Below, in pieces: positions 23,396-34,880 of a stretch of DNA of 64,000 nucleotides. Source of the DNA: Acanthosoma haemorrhoidale (Eukaryota > Arthropoda > Insecta > Hemiptera > Acanthosomatidae); NCBI GenBank assembly GCA_930367205.1, contig OV884014.1, forward strand, positions 106,808,638-106,872,637, read 5' to 3'. A program made the position numbers and the translations under genes. A model generated the notes under the pieces. It searched no databases. It saw nothing but the letters and a program-made list of their open reading frames with translations, and was not told the DNA's origin. Position 1 is the first letter of the stretch; every line of letters begins with the position of its first letter.

Positions 23396-24068
23396 TACAT
23401 ACAAAATATAGTATTGTACTAGTATTTTTTCATCGATTAAAACATTATTAAAAGAGTGAGTTGTGTTTCTATAACAAATAACAAATCTATGTGGAAAATT
23501 ATAATAAGGAGTTTTAGACTCTGTTCTCTCTCTAGGCATGAAATCAGCATCTTTAAGCAAAGGATTAAGCAAAAAGCAAATACAGTAGCTCAGAGATAGC
23601 AAAGCTGTTACGAACTAGTACTGGTTGTTAATGAGAATTTCGTATCCATTTTTTAAATTTCGAATTCTACTGACGAGAAAATGCAGTGTAATAGGCAAAA
23701 ATATCATTTATAAGAGCCACGTGGTTGTGTGGGACTTGGCGTCATCAGTCCTACTTTAGGAGTTTCTTTTATGCCTCTTTATAGCTTTGGAAATTAGAAA
23801 TGTTTTTTTATTATAGGGCGACCGGTTGTTCCCGATATTGCTATGCAAAATACTTCAAATATAAGACAAAATCAAGAACTAGATATTTTTTCGGAGGTTG
23901 AAAAAAAAATAATACACATATTTTTAGTAATGAAAAAAAATAGATATTTTTGGTCCACCGGATACACATCAAGTTTTCAAAAAACTCGTTGCAAAACCAA
24001 ACCGACCCAGTGTTTAATAATATGAGCCACCCCTCCACCAAGAGGTAAGTGGTCTGCTACCTGTGTCC
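23396..24068. other. Upstream region of Hsp90-like copy B
   Basis: AT-rich. I looked for heat-shock elements (alternating nGAAn/nTTCn units) and saw no convincing array of three. Confidence 0.35.
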
Positions 24069-24104
24069 TTTAAAAGGGCCACCAGGTCCTTGTGCTGGTC
24101 AGTC
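24069..24104 (+). promoter_or_regulatory. Core promoter of Hsp90-like copy B
   Basis: TTTAAAAG at 24069-24076 lies 32 bp before the A of TCAGTC at 24099-24104. That spacing and initiator sequence match arthropod TATA/Inr core promoters. The identical arrangement is at 51710-51745. Start site inferred at 24101. Confidence 0.55.
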
Positions 24105-24187
24105 AGCCCTAGGACCTTCGAGTGCAAGCAACTCAGATCTACCCCCTTTACAACCTTGTTCTCTTCACAACTTTACATTTAGCCAAG
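24101..24187 (+). other. 5' UTR exon of Hsp90-like copy B, with first intron 24188-24351
   Basis: The predicted transcript start is followed by a GC-richer leader ending CCAAG|GTGAGT, a near-consensus donor. The matching acceptor TCTATTTCAG ends at 24351, immediately before the ATG. A 5' UTR intron is known from insect Hsp90 (Hsp83) genes. Confidence 0.55.
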
Positions 24188-24351
24188 GTGAGTTTCTTTA
24201 TGCATACGCATCACATATATATTTCGTCTCAAATATTTCTATATTTTCTAATTTATCATTACTTACTTGAATCTATGCTATAATTTCTCAATTTTATACC
24301 GCTGTTGCTACTATTGTCTCTTATTAACTCGTCCATTTTTGTCTATTTCAG

Positions 24352-27300
24352 ATGGTAGAAGAATTTTGTTTGGAATTGGCCCAAGTCGAGACCTTTCCCT
24401 TCCCGGCAGAGGTTACTAGGGAAATAAATCTCATCAAAAACGCGCACTATGCGAATAAAGACCTTTTCCTCAGGGAGTTGATCTCCAACGCGTGTGATGT
24501 AAGTAAATTATTTTGGTTTATTTAGTATTAATAGCCTTTTGGGAAGTTAGGCGAAGTTTTTAATAAAAGGATTAAAGCCCACTCGCTTACAATTAGATGC
24601 TATGTAATAAATTGAGTTCAATGAATGGCTGTCTTGCTCAGACATTGGACCTTTACTGGAATAACTATTTCATTCATTTGTGATATGAAATTGTGGAATT
24701 AAAAACTCTTTAAAGATAAAGAAACAGTTTAATTTCTCTCTTAAATTATAATTTATATTGGAGTTATATTTATTATACAGTAATTAATAACCTAAACAGA
24801 GACAAATAGCTGATTAATTTTAATACTATAAAACCATCTGTTATCATTCACAAGAAATTAAAATAAAGAAAATGAATTATTGAACTAATCCTCACCCACA
24901 GACGGCTCTGCCATCTCCTTCCTGCTCAGGAAGAGATCGTGGTTCTAGGAACGTGCAGACAACAGGAATCTTCTATTCAGCTAATGCTCTCCCAGACAAA
25001 CTCACGTGTTCCCAAATGTTTTTTATTTTATTTTTTTTTTCCCCACAACAGTTATTTTGCTAATAAACTTTTCGTGAATCGTGAATTCAAATCCTTGAAA
25101 TAATGAACGATTCTACTCAAGAGGAAGAAGTGTCAATTTAAAAAATGATTAAATTTTAATTAAAAAAAAAATTGTCTTCGTTTTTTTTCTTCTAAAACTG
25201 AACAAATTGTTTAGCTAGTCAACAATATGCTTGCAGCTAAAAACTTCGCTAATTATTCATTGCAGATAATTTAAAGTAAGGGGAAGATTTAAAAATTAGG
25301 GTAGTATTTTAGGCAATTTCAACAATTTATAAGTTATAATTGTTTATTTTTCATTAAGAATTTACTTCTAGCTGTTTTATAAATATATTTTTTCTACTTC
25401 TAGGCGCTGGACAAGATAAGATTTGAATCTCTGACAGATGAAGTGAAGCTTGAGAGTGAACGGAGGCTTCATATCAGAATAATCCCAAACAAAAAGGATC
25501 GTACCCTTACCATTATTGATACGTAAGTATATTTGATTACTTAAAATTTGAATTTATAATTATGTTTCTAGTGTAACAATTCAAGTGATCGGCATTAGGG
25601 CGATCAATGATTATCAAAACTTTACTTTAGTTGCCTCAACAAATTACAATAGTTTGATTAAAATCTTCCGTCTAATTGTCTCCTTCCCATGATTCTTGTG
25701 AGAAAAATTTTCTTCGCTAAAACTTAAATTTTATATCTGCTGTGATTTTAATTATTATTATCACAAGTAACATTAAAGCATATATATATATATATATAAA
25801 TACATACATAGTGCGTTTATACAGCCTCTTGCTGCAGAATCTGTCCACCAGTAAGTCAACTCTAGCTTCGTAATCCTTAACCGTGCCCACATCATATTTG
25901 TTCCGTTCAAATACTGTACTGTACTTTTCTATCAGTCTGTCTATCTTAATTTTTTATATCATCTAAGTGATCTAATTTTTCTTTTCTTTTTATAATTATA
26001 CTCTATAGCACAAAACGTATCCCTGAAATTGTTTTTAAAATCTTTCCATTTGTTTATTTTTATGTTGTTCCAACTATACTCGCAAAAAGGGTTTTAACTA
26101 AATTGATTTGAAAGTTTGAGTTCCAATTCAAACTTTTAACTATTGTACTTTTAATTTACTTATAATTTCTACCGGGTCAGATTTTTCAAATTGAAGTTCT
26201 AACTTATTCTTACTACCTTTTACACGTATTATATCACGATCAATCATTGGTTTAGGTTCACTAGAGTTACTTGTTGTTTTCATTGTTTTTTGTTCCATTA
26301 TACTATTTATAACCTCCACTTCCTTCTCCTTTCTACTAACTTTATTATTATTTTCCTTTTTTATTTGTACCTAAATCATTTTTAATTAATTTTTGTTTAT
26401 AATATACGAGTTTACTTTTGGTTTTTAAGTTATCTTTAAAATCCGTTTTTTGCTTTTCTAGTTCCGTTTCAAAAACATGCATTTTTTTATCAATTGTTAT
26501 ATTAAATTCTTTGAAAGTGTTTTGTAACCCTTGCTCAACACTCTCGAATCTGTTGTCAATTTTTTCAAATCTATTGTCAATTTGTACGAATTTTTCGTTA
26601 ATTTGTTCTTTAATACTACGTGTATTTTCGTTATTAGTTTCCGCCATTAACCTAAACATCTTTTCCATCTTACTCTTCTCCTGGCTTGACTCTTTTAAAC
26701 TAAAATTTTGATTATTATTTGATACGCTCGGATTTACACGTGGTTGCCTTTTGTTACCCTCATTCTCTTTATGCTCCACATATCTATTAATTATTCTTTG
26801 CTCATCTTGGATCAATATTGACACTACGCTTATCGTTTTCCGTGACTGAATTCTACCTGTATATCAAATTAAACACTATTTTCGTGACACACTTTTATCC
26901 AATCAATCCTTTAACTAGATTTCCTTATTAACACGTCTTTATGTCAGGCGTCAAATATTACGTTTTTATATATTTTTTATATAATTTATTTTATTTAACT
27001 TTATCTTTATCTTAAGGTTCTGTTAATAAAAATAGGAAACTTCTGGTAAAAGGAAAAATAGTTTATTTACAAATTGATTTAAAAATTTAATATACATTTG
27101 AACTACAAACGTATTAAAATAACATTATTAAAAACTAAAGGTAAATTGTACCTTAATTACTACGCGGCTGGCCAGCCTTTCTTTCTTGTGCTTTCTTCGA
27201 TGCGTCGACTTCTTTGGTCATTAATATCAAATTCACATTTGTCAATTTTTATTTTCATAAAAAGTTGTTTATTTATACAGGCTGTCTTTTTTCCTGATAC

Positions 27301-30300
27301 TGATATAATGTTGGTTTTAGTTAATGGTAACAGTTTCAAATTTTTAAATTTTGATTTATTTTTTTTAAAAAATTTTTTATTCATTACTGAAATTTCGGCT
27401 CCTGTATCAATTAGTACTTGATTATTAATCTGGCCAAAATTAATATTTATTATTGGACATTTATTATTTTTGACAACTCTCTACATTGGTTCATCAATTA
27501 ACAAATTATCTTCAAAAAGGTTATTTACTACATAATCTTCATTACCAAATTCATATAGTCAGTTTATTTCATTTTGTATGGGGTTCTGCTGTACCATCGC
27601 GTGTGTTGTCAAATTAATTTTTTGTGTCAACGTATCATTTTTATTTCCAATAATGTCGAAATTAGATTGATTATTATTATTCTGCATTTCAATTCTATTA
27701 CATTGAATTTGTCGTTCAATTATTTTGTCATTTTGTTCAAATTCCTCATCTTGTCTCATTTCCTCTTTACCCTGACCATAATTCTTTTGGTAATAGGGTC
27801 TTCTGTCAAATTTTGTTTCTCTATTTGTAAACCCGCTTTTAAATCCCGATTGTTGTCTATTTTCAAATTGGTTTTGACTATTACCATTTTTAAAATTACT
27901 ACTTTGATATTGCTTAAATTTGTTTCTATTTTCCCCATTATAATTCTGATATGGTCTGCTGAATCGACCATTTTGTCTGTCATTTGTTTGTCTATTTTGA
28001 TAATACGCATCTTTTTTATCTTGCTCAAAATAATTATCTTGCCCGTTGTTATAATGGTTTGATTTATTATTGATCTATTGATTTATTTGTGGACAATTTA
28101 CAAAGTTATAATTTAATCCGTTACTTTGGAGATTACCATTTTTTAATTCTTTAATTATTTGGTGTTTTTTGAACATTCTTAAAATGTTGAATAATTCAAC
28201 CACTTTTTCAACTTTTCGGTTAATGCAAAGGTTATAGACCGATCGACCAAAATGTCTTATGAACATTTGACAAGTGGATTCTTCATTTAAAATATCCATT
28301 GTTATAATACGTGTAGAGAATTCTGATAAATATTCTTGTGGATTTAAATATGTGAAATTTAAATAACTACCATTAATTATCGAAATCAAGTATTCTTTAT
28401 AATCCTTACCACAAAAAACATCCCTGAAATTACTTTCAAAATCCTCCCATTTATTAAACTTCATTTTGTTCATATTGAACCAGCAAAAGGGAATTTCACT
28501 TAAATGAGCTGAAATTTCAAATTCTAATTTATTCCAATTCAAACTTTTATTTATTGTATTTTTGATTTTATTTAAAAATTCAATCGGGTTTAGATTTTTT
28601 AAAATTTTGAAATTCTAATTTATTATTACTACTTTTTACTTGTATTATCTCATTGTCAATTACTAAATTAGATTCACCTGAGTTACTTGACAATTTACTT
28701 GTATTTTCCTCCATTTTATTTCTTAAATCTTCCACTTCTTTCTCTATTTTATTACTTTTATCGATACTTTCTTTTTTATAAGCTCCTAATTCTGTAATAG
28801 TTTTTTGTTCATGAATTACGAATTTTTTGCTCATCCATGCTACTTGTTCATCAAATTTATTCTCCGTTTCTAACTTATATTCTTTTAAATCGGTTTCTTG
28901 ATATCCTATTTCCGTTTCCAAAAGATGCAATTTTTTATCAAATTTTATATTAGAATCTATGAAAGAGTTTTGTAACCCTTGCTCAATGCTCTCGAATCTA
29001 TTATCAAATTTTTCATCTGCCAATTTATCGATTTTATTAGATAATTGTAATAAATTTTGTTTATTTTCATATTTTAATTCTTTAAAATTTTCTACCATTT
29101 TTTTTAATATATTTTCCATCTTATTCTCCTCTGGACTTGATTCATTTAAACTAAAATTTTGATCATTGTTTGATACCGGACTATCAAGTGATTGCCGTTT
29201 GCTAACCTCATTTTCTTTATTATCTACGTATCTATTTATTATAGTTTGCTCATTTGGATCAATATTGACACTATGCTTATCTTTTTCCATTACTGAAATT
29301 AACAATATGAATCTTAATCACAAATACAATTTTTAACCTAATCTTTATATCAAATTTGAACACAATTTTTGTGACACTATCTAAACAATCCTTTAGCCAG
29401 ATTACTTCGTTATCGGTCCTTACGTTGGGCGCCAAATATTATGTTCTTTAACTTTAAATATATTTTATTTATTATTTACTATTAGGTTCTATTAACAAAA
29501 ATAATTCTGGCAAAAAGATGAATTTAATTTTACAAACATAACAAAAAAATAAACTTATATTAATTATATAAATACTTGTGTATTAATTCGATTCCTTTTC
29601 TTCTTCAATGGTCTTCTTTTTATTCAAATTTATAATTCTTCTCTTCGTGCTATTTCTCTTCCGTTCCGTTTCAAGTCAACAACCACTAACCAACAAAGTT
29701 TTCAAGTTTTTCATACTCACAATCTCAAGCTAATAACATGTATTACGGGCTGATGCCAAAGCTAGATGAGTATAATTCTCAATGTGTTTTCATTATCACA
29801 ACCACAACAATACTAATTATAACTGGCTAAACTAGAGAGTCATTCTCTGTGTGTTTCTATCATCACAACAACCAGTAGACTGTCCTTTGTTTTTTTCTTT
29901 TCACTCTCCTTTGTTTTTATTTGCCTTCTTGATTCACGGTTGGATTAAATATTATATAAAAACTCCACAATATCTAATATCACAACAATATATATAAACT
30001 ACATAAATTAATAATATTTCTTTTAATTTTCTAAATACTTAACAACGTAAAATAGGATATTGTCTTTCTCCGGTTTAAAAGTTGTAGCATTTTAGTTCCT
30101 CGTTCGGTGACCAATTTATCCTACACGAAAGTTTGTGTGGGCAGGTCCGTGAATTAGGTCTATTTTCTCACTGTAATCGCAAGAAAGTGCCTATCCAATC
30201 GAACCTATTCATGTTTCAAAAAATGCAATTTGGTATTAAATCAATACAGAGTCCTCTGGTCTTAAGGTAAAATATTTAGGCCGACTAGTTTTATATTAAC

Positions 30301-32595
30301 TCATGACTTTTCAATTAACTCATTTTGCCACCTTATCTTCTGTTTCCTTCTTATCTGCTATAATGCATCTATACGGCCTCTTGCTGCAGAATCTGTCCAC
30401 CAGTAAGTCAATTCTAGCTTCGTATTCCTTAACTGTGCCCACATCATATTTGTTCCTTTCAAATACTATACTGTACTTTTCTATCAGTCTTTCTATCTTA
30501 ATTTTTTTCATATCATCTAAGTGATCTAATTTTATGTTGAACCCGTCTTCTTCGATATGTTCATTAAAATTCACTTTAACTTCTTCATTTTTTTCTTTCT
30601 TTTTCTCAGTATTTCCTGTTTCCTCTTCTGTAGCATTTGTAGATTCTAATTTGAATTAATCTAATTTTTTTTATAATATCTAATTCTATAAGAAAATTTT
30701 CCAAACCTTCTCTCTCTACAATGAACACATCAACATATTTTGCTATGTCAAAATTTTTTATTTTTATTGTTACTAAACATTTTGTTAGTGTCACACCATT
30801 GACTGTTTTTAAATATATCTTATTTACGTTTTCTGTTTTTTCCATTATTATCTTGATTAATTTTGAATTTATTAGAGAGACTTGGGATCCTGGATCATGT
30901 GACTCGTTTACCTGTAACTTCTCTTCTAATAATATTTTTACTTTAATCGATGGTGTGATTATTCGTGTTTTTTTTGGTCTGTATTTAGATCTACTTCTAA
31001 TACTAAGTTAATTCCTATTATTATAGTTTCATTTGTTTAACCAGCATGAAGCTTCTGGATGATACGTTTGTTTAATTGTTCACAATTATTGCATGGCATT
31101 TTCTCTTAAAATTTATTTTTACTGTAAAGTTTTTCCTCTTTCTTTTTTATATAATTATTTTTGTTCAGTAGACCCTCACATTTTCTGATTTCAAGATATA
31201 ATCTAGTTGAATTCTTAAATGTTTCTTCATCCATCTTATTTATAATGAACTCAGGTAAACTGATAGCTATAAGCATCATTAAAGTCTTTGAACTAATATT
31301 GTCATCCCTATCTAACAATAATTTCTCATTTTTCATGGCGTATTCCATCAGTAGACCTTCTTTGACTAGAGTCATGCGATAAAGCGTAATACTGGCTAGG
31401 TAGTAACAGTTGTCGCTACAACAATGAATGGCAGCCTTCTCATAATTAAATAATTATTTGCTTGTTTTGAAAAAATAATAAATTTTTTTTTGGAATGTGT
31501 TTTTAAAATTTTTAACAATTTTGTTTTTATTTCAGGGGTATTGGAATGACCAAAGCAGACTTGGTAAAAAATCTGGGAACCCTTGCTAAGTCTTCAATTA
31601 TTGGCTTCACGGATGCAATTCAGAGAGGAGCAGATATCTCAAGAATTGGTTTTGGTTTCTACTCTGCTTACCTCGTTGCTGACAAAGTTGTAGTCAGTTC
31701 AAAGCACAATGATGATGCGCAGTACTTGTGGGAGTCAGCAGGAGGCAGTTTCACCATCAGACCTGACCATCGTGGGCCTCTTGGTAGGGGGACAAAAATT
31801 GTTCTGTTTGTCAAGGAGAATCAAGCTGAATTTTTAGAATATGATAAGATTAGGGAAGTAGTCAAAAAACATTGTCAGTTTATTGGGTTTCCTATCAAAC
31901 TGGTTGTTGAAAAAGAAAGAGATAGGGAATTCAGTGAAGATTACGATGCAGAAGATTATGAAGGAGATGATGATGAATCAGAAGGAGACAAGAAAAAGAC
32001 TCCTAAAGAGAAGTATACTGAAGACGAAGTTTTAAACACAACTCAACTGATCTGGACCAGGAACCTTGTAGATATTACAGGAGAAGAATATAGCGAATTC
32101 TACAAATCCCTCACCAATGATTGGGAAGGTCACCTGGCAGCTGAACACTTCTCAGTTAAAGGAGAGCTAAAAATCAAAGCTCTTCTTTTTGTACCAAAGA
32201 GAGCACTTTCTGATTTATATGAAAACAAAAAAAAGACGAAATATATCAAGTTATATGTGAGGGGAGTTTTGATCATGGATGGCTTTGAAGATCTTCTCCC
32301 TGAATATCTCAACTTCGTCAGAGGTGTTGTTCATTTGGATGATTTGTCTATCAATCTGAAAGCGCTCCGGGAGTGCGAATTTCTCGAAGTCACAAGAAAG
32401 ATTTTGGTCGAGCAATGTCTTGAACTCTTCAAAGGAATGGCTAGATACAAATTAATTTACAACAAGTTCTACGAGGAATTCAGTGAAAATTTAAAACTAG
32501 GGATTAACCAGGATAGCACCAACAGGAGTAAACTTTCCGAATTATTAAGGTGGTATTATCTTCAGGATGATCCAGATTGGTTTGGGGTGTCATAG
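24352..32595 (+). CDS. Hsp90-like: Hsp90-like gene copy B, three coding exons, truncated chaperone
   Basis: Coding exons are 24352-24498, 25404-25522 and 31536-32595, joined by GTAAGT donors and CTAG/TCAG acceptors, giving 441 aa against ~700-730 for cytosolic Hsp90. Residues 1-90 include VETFPFPAE and [17 protein letters not shown], with catalytic Glu42 and Asn46. TIIDTGIGM carries the nucleotide-binding Asp88. At 125-132 the family's IGQFGVGFYS reads IGFGFYS, a three-residue loss in the GxxGxG lid. A charged linker spans ~221-257 and a partial middle domain follows. The usual catalytic-loop Arg context (NxSREML) reads INLKALREC near 362-370, shortened. The C-terminal dimerisation domain is missing. 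The 6.0 kb intron 2 is filled with antisense Ty3/Gypsy sequence. It could be an expressed N-M fragment without ATPase activity or a young pseudogene; splice sites and frame are intact. Confidence 0.85.
25780..25798. repeat. (TA)n microsatellite in intron 2, copy B
   Basis: Short TA run followed by TACATACATA. The copy C equivalent at 53421-53453 is longer (about 33 bp). Confidence 0.85.
25818..27150 (-). pseudogene. Family A second copy ('A2') in intron 2 of copy B
   Basis: Minus-strand order: partial LTR-like sequence (~27000-27150), degenerate primer binding site TTTGACGCCTGACATAAAG (~26945-26965), Gag coiled coil (26348-26824, with [18 protein letters not shown]) whose ATG is now ACG with a frameshift after it, truncated capsid-like Gag (~25981-26195), and the RT linker fragment (25818-25976). 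A ~755 bp segment present in unit 2's copy C intron (53628-54385) is missing here. Confidence 0.7.
27160..27480 (-). pseudogene. Family A protease fragment (intron 2, copy B)
   Basis: Minus-strand frame reads [20 protein letters not shown], with the retropepsin DTG motif intact near 27395-27415, then [20 protein letters not shown]. It lies downstream of Gag, as expected. Truncated after ~90 residues and joined to A2's LTR-like sequence. Confidence 0.75.
27559..28614 (-). pseudogene. Family A Gag, second ORF (unit 2)
   Basis: Same capsid-like and Asn/Gln-rich Gag as at 31-1071, interrupted by one TAG (28075-28077, from CAG). The frame is open upstream to 28614, overlapping the coiled-coil ORF by ~35 bp in the +1 frame. 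Followed on the same strand by the DTG protease fragment. Confidence 0.72.
28580..29290 (-). CDS. Family A Gag, coiled-coil ORF (unit 2)
   Basis: 236 aa from ATG 29290. Same protein as 1052-1918, but with only one [13 protein letters not shown] block where unit 1 has several, a net difference of 52 residues. Ends KSKPD-stop like the other copies. Confidence 0.7.
   Translation of the reverse strand: MEKDKHSVNIDPNEQTIINRYVDNKENEVSKRQSLDSPVSNNDQNFSLNESSPEENKMENILKKMVENFKELKYENKQNLLQLSNKIDKLADEKFDNRFESIEQGLQNSFIDSNIKFDKKLHLLETEIGYQETDLKEYKLETENKFDEQVAWMSKKFVIHEQKTITELGAYKKESIDKSNKIEKEVEDLRNKMEENTSKLSSNSGESNLVIDNEIIQVKSSNNKLEFQNFKKSKPD
29417..29434 (-). other. Family A primer binding site (unit 2)
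   Basis: Minus strand reads TGGCGCCCAACGTAAGG, tRNA-Lys type, next to the 5' LTR end. Confidence 0.8.
29435..30297 (-). mobile_element. Family A 5' LTR (unit 2)
   Basis: Near-identical to 2057-2925 with scattered substitutions. It lies between the primer binding site and the truncated RT fragment of the neighbouring copy; outer edge approximate. Confidence 0.6.
30320..31375 (-). pseudogene. Family A/related gag-pro-RT fragment (intron 2, copy B)
   Basis: Counterpart of 2942-3998 with the same order: Gag end, [14 protein letters not shown] protease relic, RT linker. Small indels differ (for example the T-run near 30970). It ends ~160 bp before the exon 3 acceptor, so the insertion almost reaches the splice site region. 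Confidence 0.7.
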
Positions 32596-32688
32596 CGTGT
32601 CACAGAAGAAGAACCTCCCACAGTAGAGTTGCCACCGATGCCCAGGCGCAGTTCTGAGGATGCTTCGAGAATGGAGGAGGTTGTTTAA
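32596..32688 (+). pseudogene. Residual Hsp90 C-terminal tail, copy B
   Basis: Same as 5219-5311: VTEEEPPTVELPP and SRMEEVV-TAA in frame after the TAG. The lesion is shared, so it arose before the duplication. An AATAAA lies downstream at 32887-32892. Confidence 0.8.
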
Positions 32689-33310
32689 AGGTCTCATGTA
32701 AATTATTTTTTATTACTTTTTCTAATTCTGTTATAAATAGTGAATTATTTATTATTAAAAGTAATTCACTGGTGATATTTTCTGTTTTGTAAATTATGTA
32801 TATTTATTTCATAGATATATTTGTACCAGCGATTTTCATTTTTTGTATATTTCTAGATATAAGCTTGATGTAAAATATAACTTATAAATAAAAGTATTTT
32901 ATAAAATTATTGTTTTTTTCCTATCCAAGTCCTATCCAAAGCATGCTTAAAGATTTTCTTATAAATAACGGATTTACATAACTGTTTTTTCAGTACATAT
33001 TTTAAGGTGTTAAGTTTATTTGACAATTATTTTAATTTTTTTCATTGAATAAGTAATCATCAATTGACCATTATGATTTAACCTATTAAAGTATTTTTAG
33101 TCGAAAATACATTACCTTAAAACATTTATTAACTTGGGGTTTGACTTCTGCATAAATCATGCAGAGTTCATATATTTCTCTACTTTTGGTCATATCTAAA
33201 TTTTGGTCACCATTAAAAAATATCAAAAATTCAAACAAATAAGGATTTATTTATGGTTTGTAAAATATTTTTATGAATCCATTGATAATCCTTAAAAAAC
33301 TGCAATATTA
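32689..33310 (+). other. Former 3' UTR and AT-rich spacer (unit 2)
   Basis: AATAAA at 32887-32892. Several substitutions relative to 5312-5934, in contrast to the almost unchanged exon 3. Confidence 0.45.
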
Positions 33311-34112
33311 GTAAAATCAGTGAAGTGAGCAATATCACACAATTAAGGGCTTACTGATCTTCCTGATTGCTCACTCTTGATTGATTTCGTAAATTTTATT
33401 AAATTATTTTTCATCACCATTCAATTCCAAAACAGTTTATCTTGCATGCCCCATTGATTGTTGCTGTGTATAGGAGTTAGTTATAATAATAAATAAACTA
33501 AATCTTATGTTCAATATACCCCAATGCTGTAAGCTCAGGAATCAAATCGATTAGTATTTGGAATAAGTGAGTGGCATCCCAGTAAATAAAATATTTAAAT
33601 GTTTCGACTGGAGTGTAGAGGCATGAGACTGAGGGTAAGGCAGGTAAAAGAAAATATATGTATTGATAGAAAGATACAGTCTCTATGTATTTCCTTACAT
33701 TCTATATATTTTGATACATTAACGTATTAGTAGTTCCTATGGGATCATAAATCAATTAAGCCTTCATTCGCCGAAGACAGCATAATTGGGGACTGTTGTT
33801 CTGTGACTTGAGAAACCCTCAAATTTGCAGAGTGGGTTGGACAAGGACATACGGGTCCACATGTGTCCCATTAAATTTTTATAATATAGCTCTCCACAAT
33901 GTTGTTAAATATACTATTAAATATGGATCATTGGATATCCTGGAAAATACCCTTTTATCTTTAATTAATCCTTCTCACTCCGGGCTTGGCAATAATTCAT
34001 TCTTCTGTTATATTAATACATAGAAAGTGTAGTGAGTACATCGACATATTGTTTTCTTATAAATGACTAATAATTAATTAGTAACTTAAAAAATTCTTTT
34101 AAATTTCTTATC

Positions 34113-34223
34113 CTCTACAACCTATACACAGCTGATGTCCCCTCTATACCCAAAACCTTCTTGGCCACATTCGCAGATGACTCAGCAGTCTTGTCATCCC
34201 ACCCAGACTTTTTAGCGGAATGA
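34113..34223 (+). pseudogene. LINE reverse transcriptase fragment (unit 2)
   Basis: Same FADD-box fragment as 6735-6845, ending at the same TGA. Confidence 0.85.
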
Positions 34224-34789
34224 GCAATAACTTTTGTTTGCAGGGGATAATATTAAGCCCCTATTCTGTCTACCCTCCACAAACACCATAAAGTAGTTTT
34301 TACTACCATAGCTCAAAATATAAAAAGTCATTTTTTAGATAAACAACATCATTTTAAACCTTTGAAATATTTTGACAGTTTTCATTATTTGTTGATAAGA
34401 TAGTTGAGGCTTAACAAATACAATGGATACTTTTCACCGGATCTTGTCATAACATCTCTCATTATTGTAATTTCAGTGCCTGTTTCCATTATTATGTCTT
34501 ATATACACTTCAAGACTAAATTAGATTAATGATTAAAGTGAGGTATCGCCGCTGCAAGAAATACTACTCATTGTTCGAGATCCACTTCAGTTGACATTTA
34601 TATAAAGGACTATACTATGAGTATAGTACTATGTGTTAGAGTAATAAATAGGTTTAATAGAACAAATGAGCATTATTTAGTATCTTTTTGCGATAAAAAG
34701 TTTCTCTATATAACAATTCATTTTAAACTTGTAAAAGAACTTATATTTTTTTTCTATTTTTTTTTTTTTTCCTAACAACAACTTTATTA

Positions 34790-34880
34790 TGATAAAATTA
34801 CAATCTGCCTCATTGGGCTATAAGTAATTGTGATAAATTATCTCATTCATACCAATTTACCATTTTCATTCACTCGCTTA
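34790..34880 (-). repeat. Dispersed ~110 bp repeat (unit 2 fold-back loop)
   Basis: Counterpart of 7366-7480, containing minus-strand CACAATTACTTATAGCCC. Confidence 0.6.

Larger units (their letters stand above)
1..27528. repeat. Tandem segmental duplication, unit 1
   Basis: Base 1 begins the same sequence that restarts at 27529 and at 55935. Unit 1 runs from inside family A gag in Hsp90-like intron 2, through exon 3 of copy A, the transposon-rich spacer, and exons 1-2 of copy B to the next family A gag. The phase of the repeat is arbitrary, because the true duplication breakpoints cannot be placed in a periodic array. Base identity with unit 2 is very high by eye, but there are large indels (listed under unit 2 features). 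Confidence 0.93.

Noticed and set aside
23396..24068. Heat-shock elements upstream of Hsp90-like copy B
   Set aside because: TTTCGAATTC near 23658 and similar words lack the nGAAnnTTCnnGAAn spacing; not reported as regulatory sites.
24049..24270. 73-codon ORF across the Hsp90-like promoter and 5' UTR
   Set aside because: Crosses the predicted initiator and the GTGAGT donor and shows no domain; it better fits untranslated leader.
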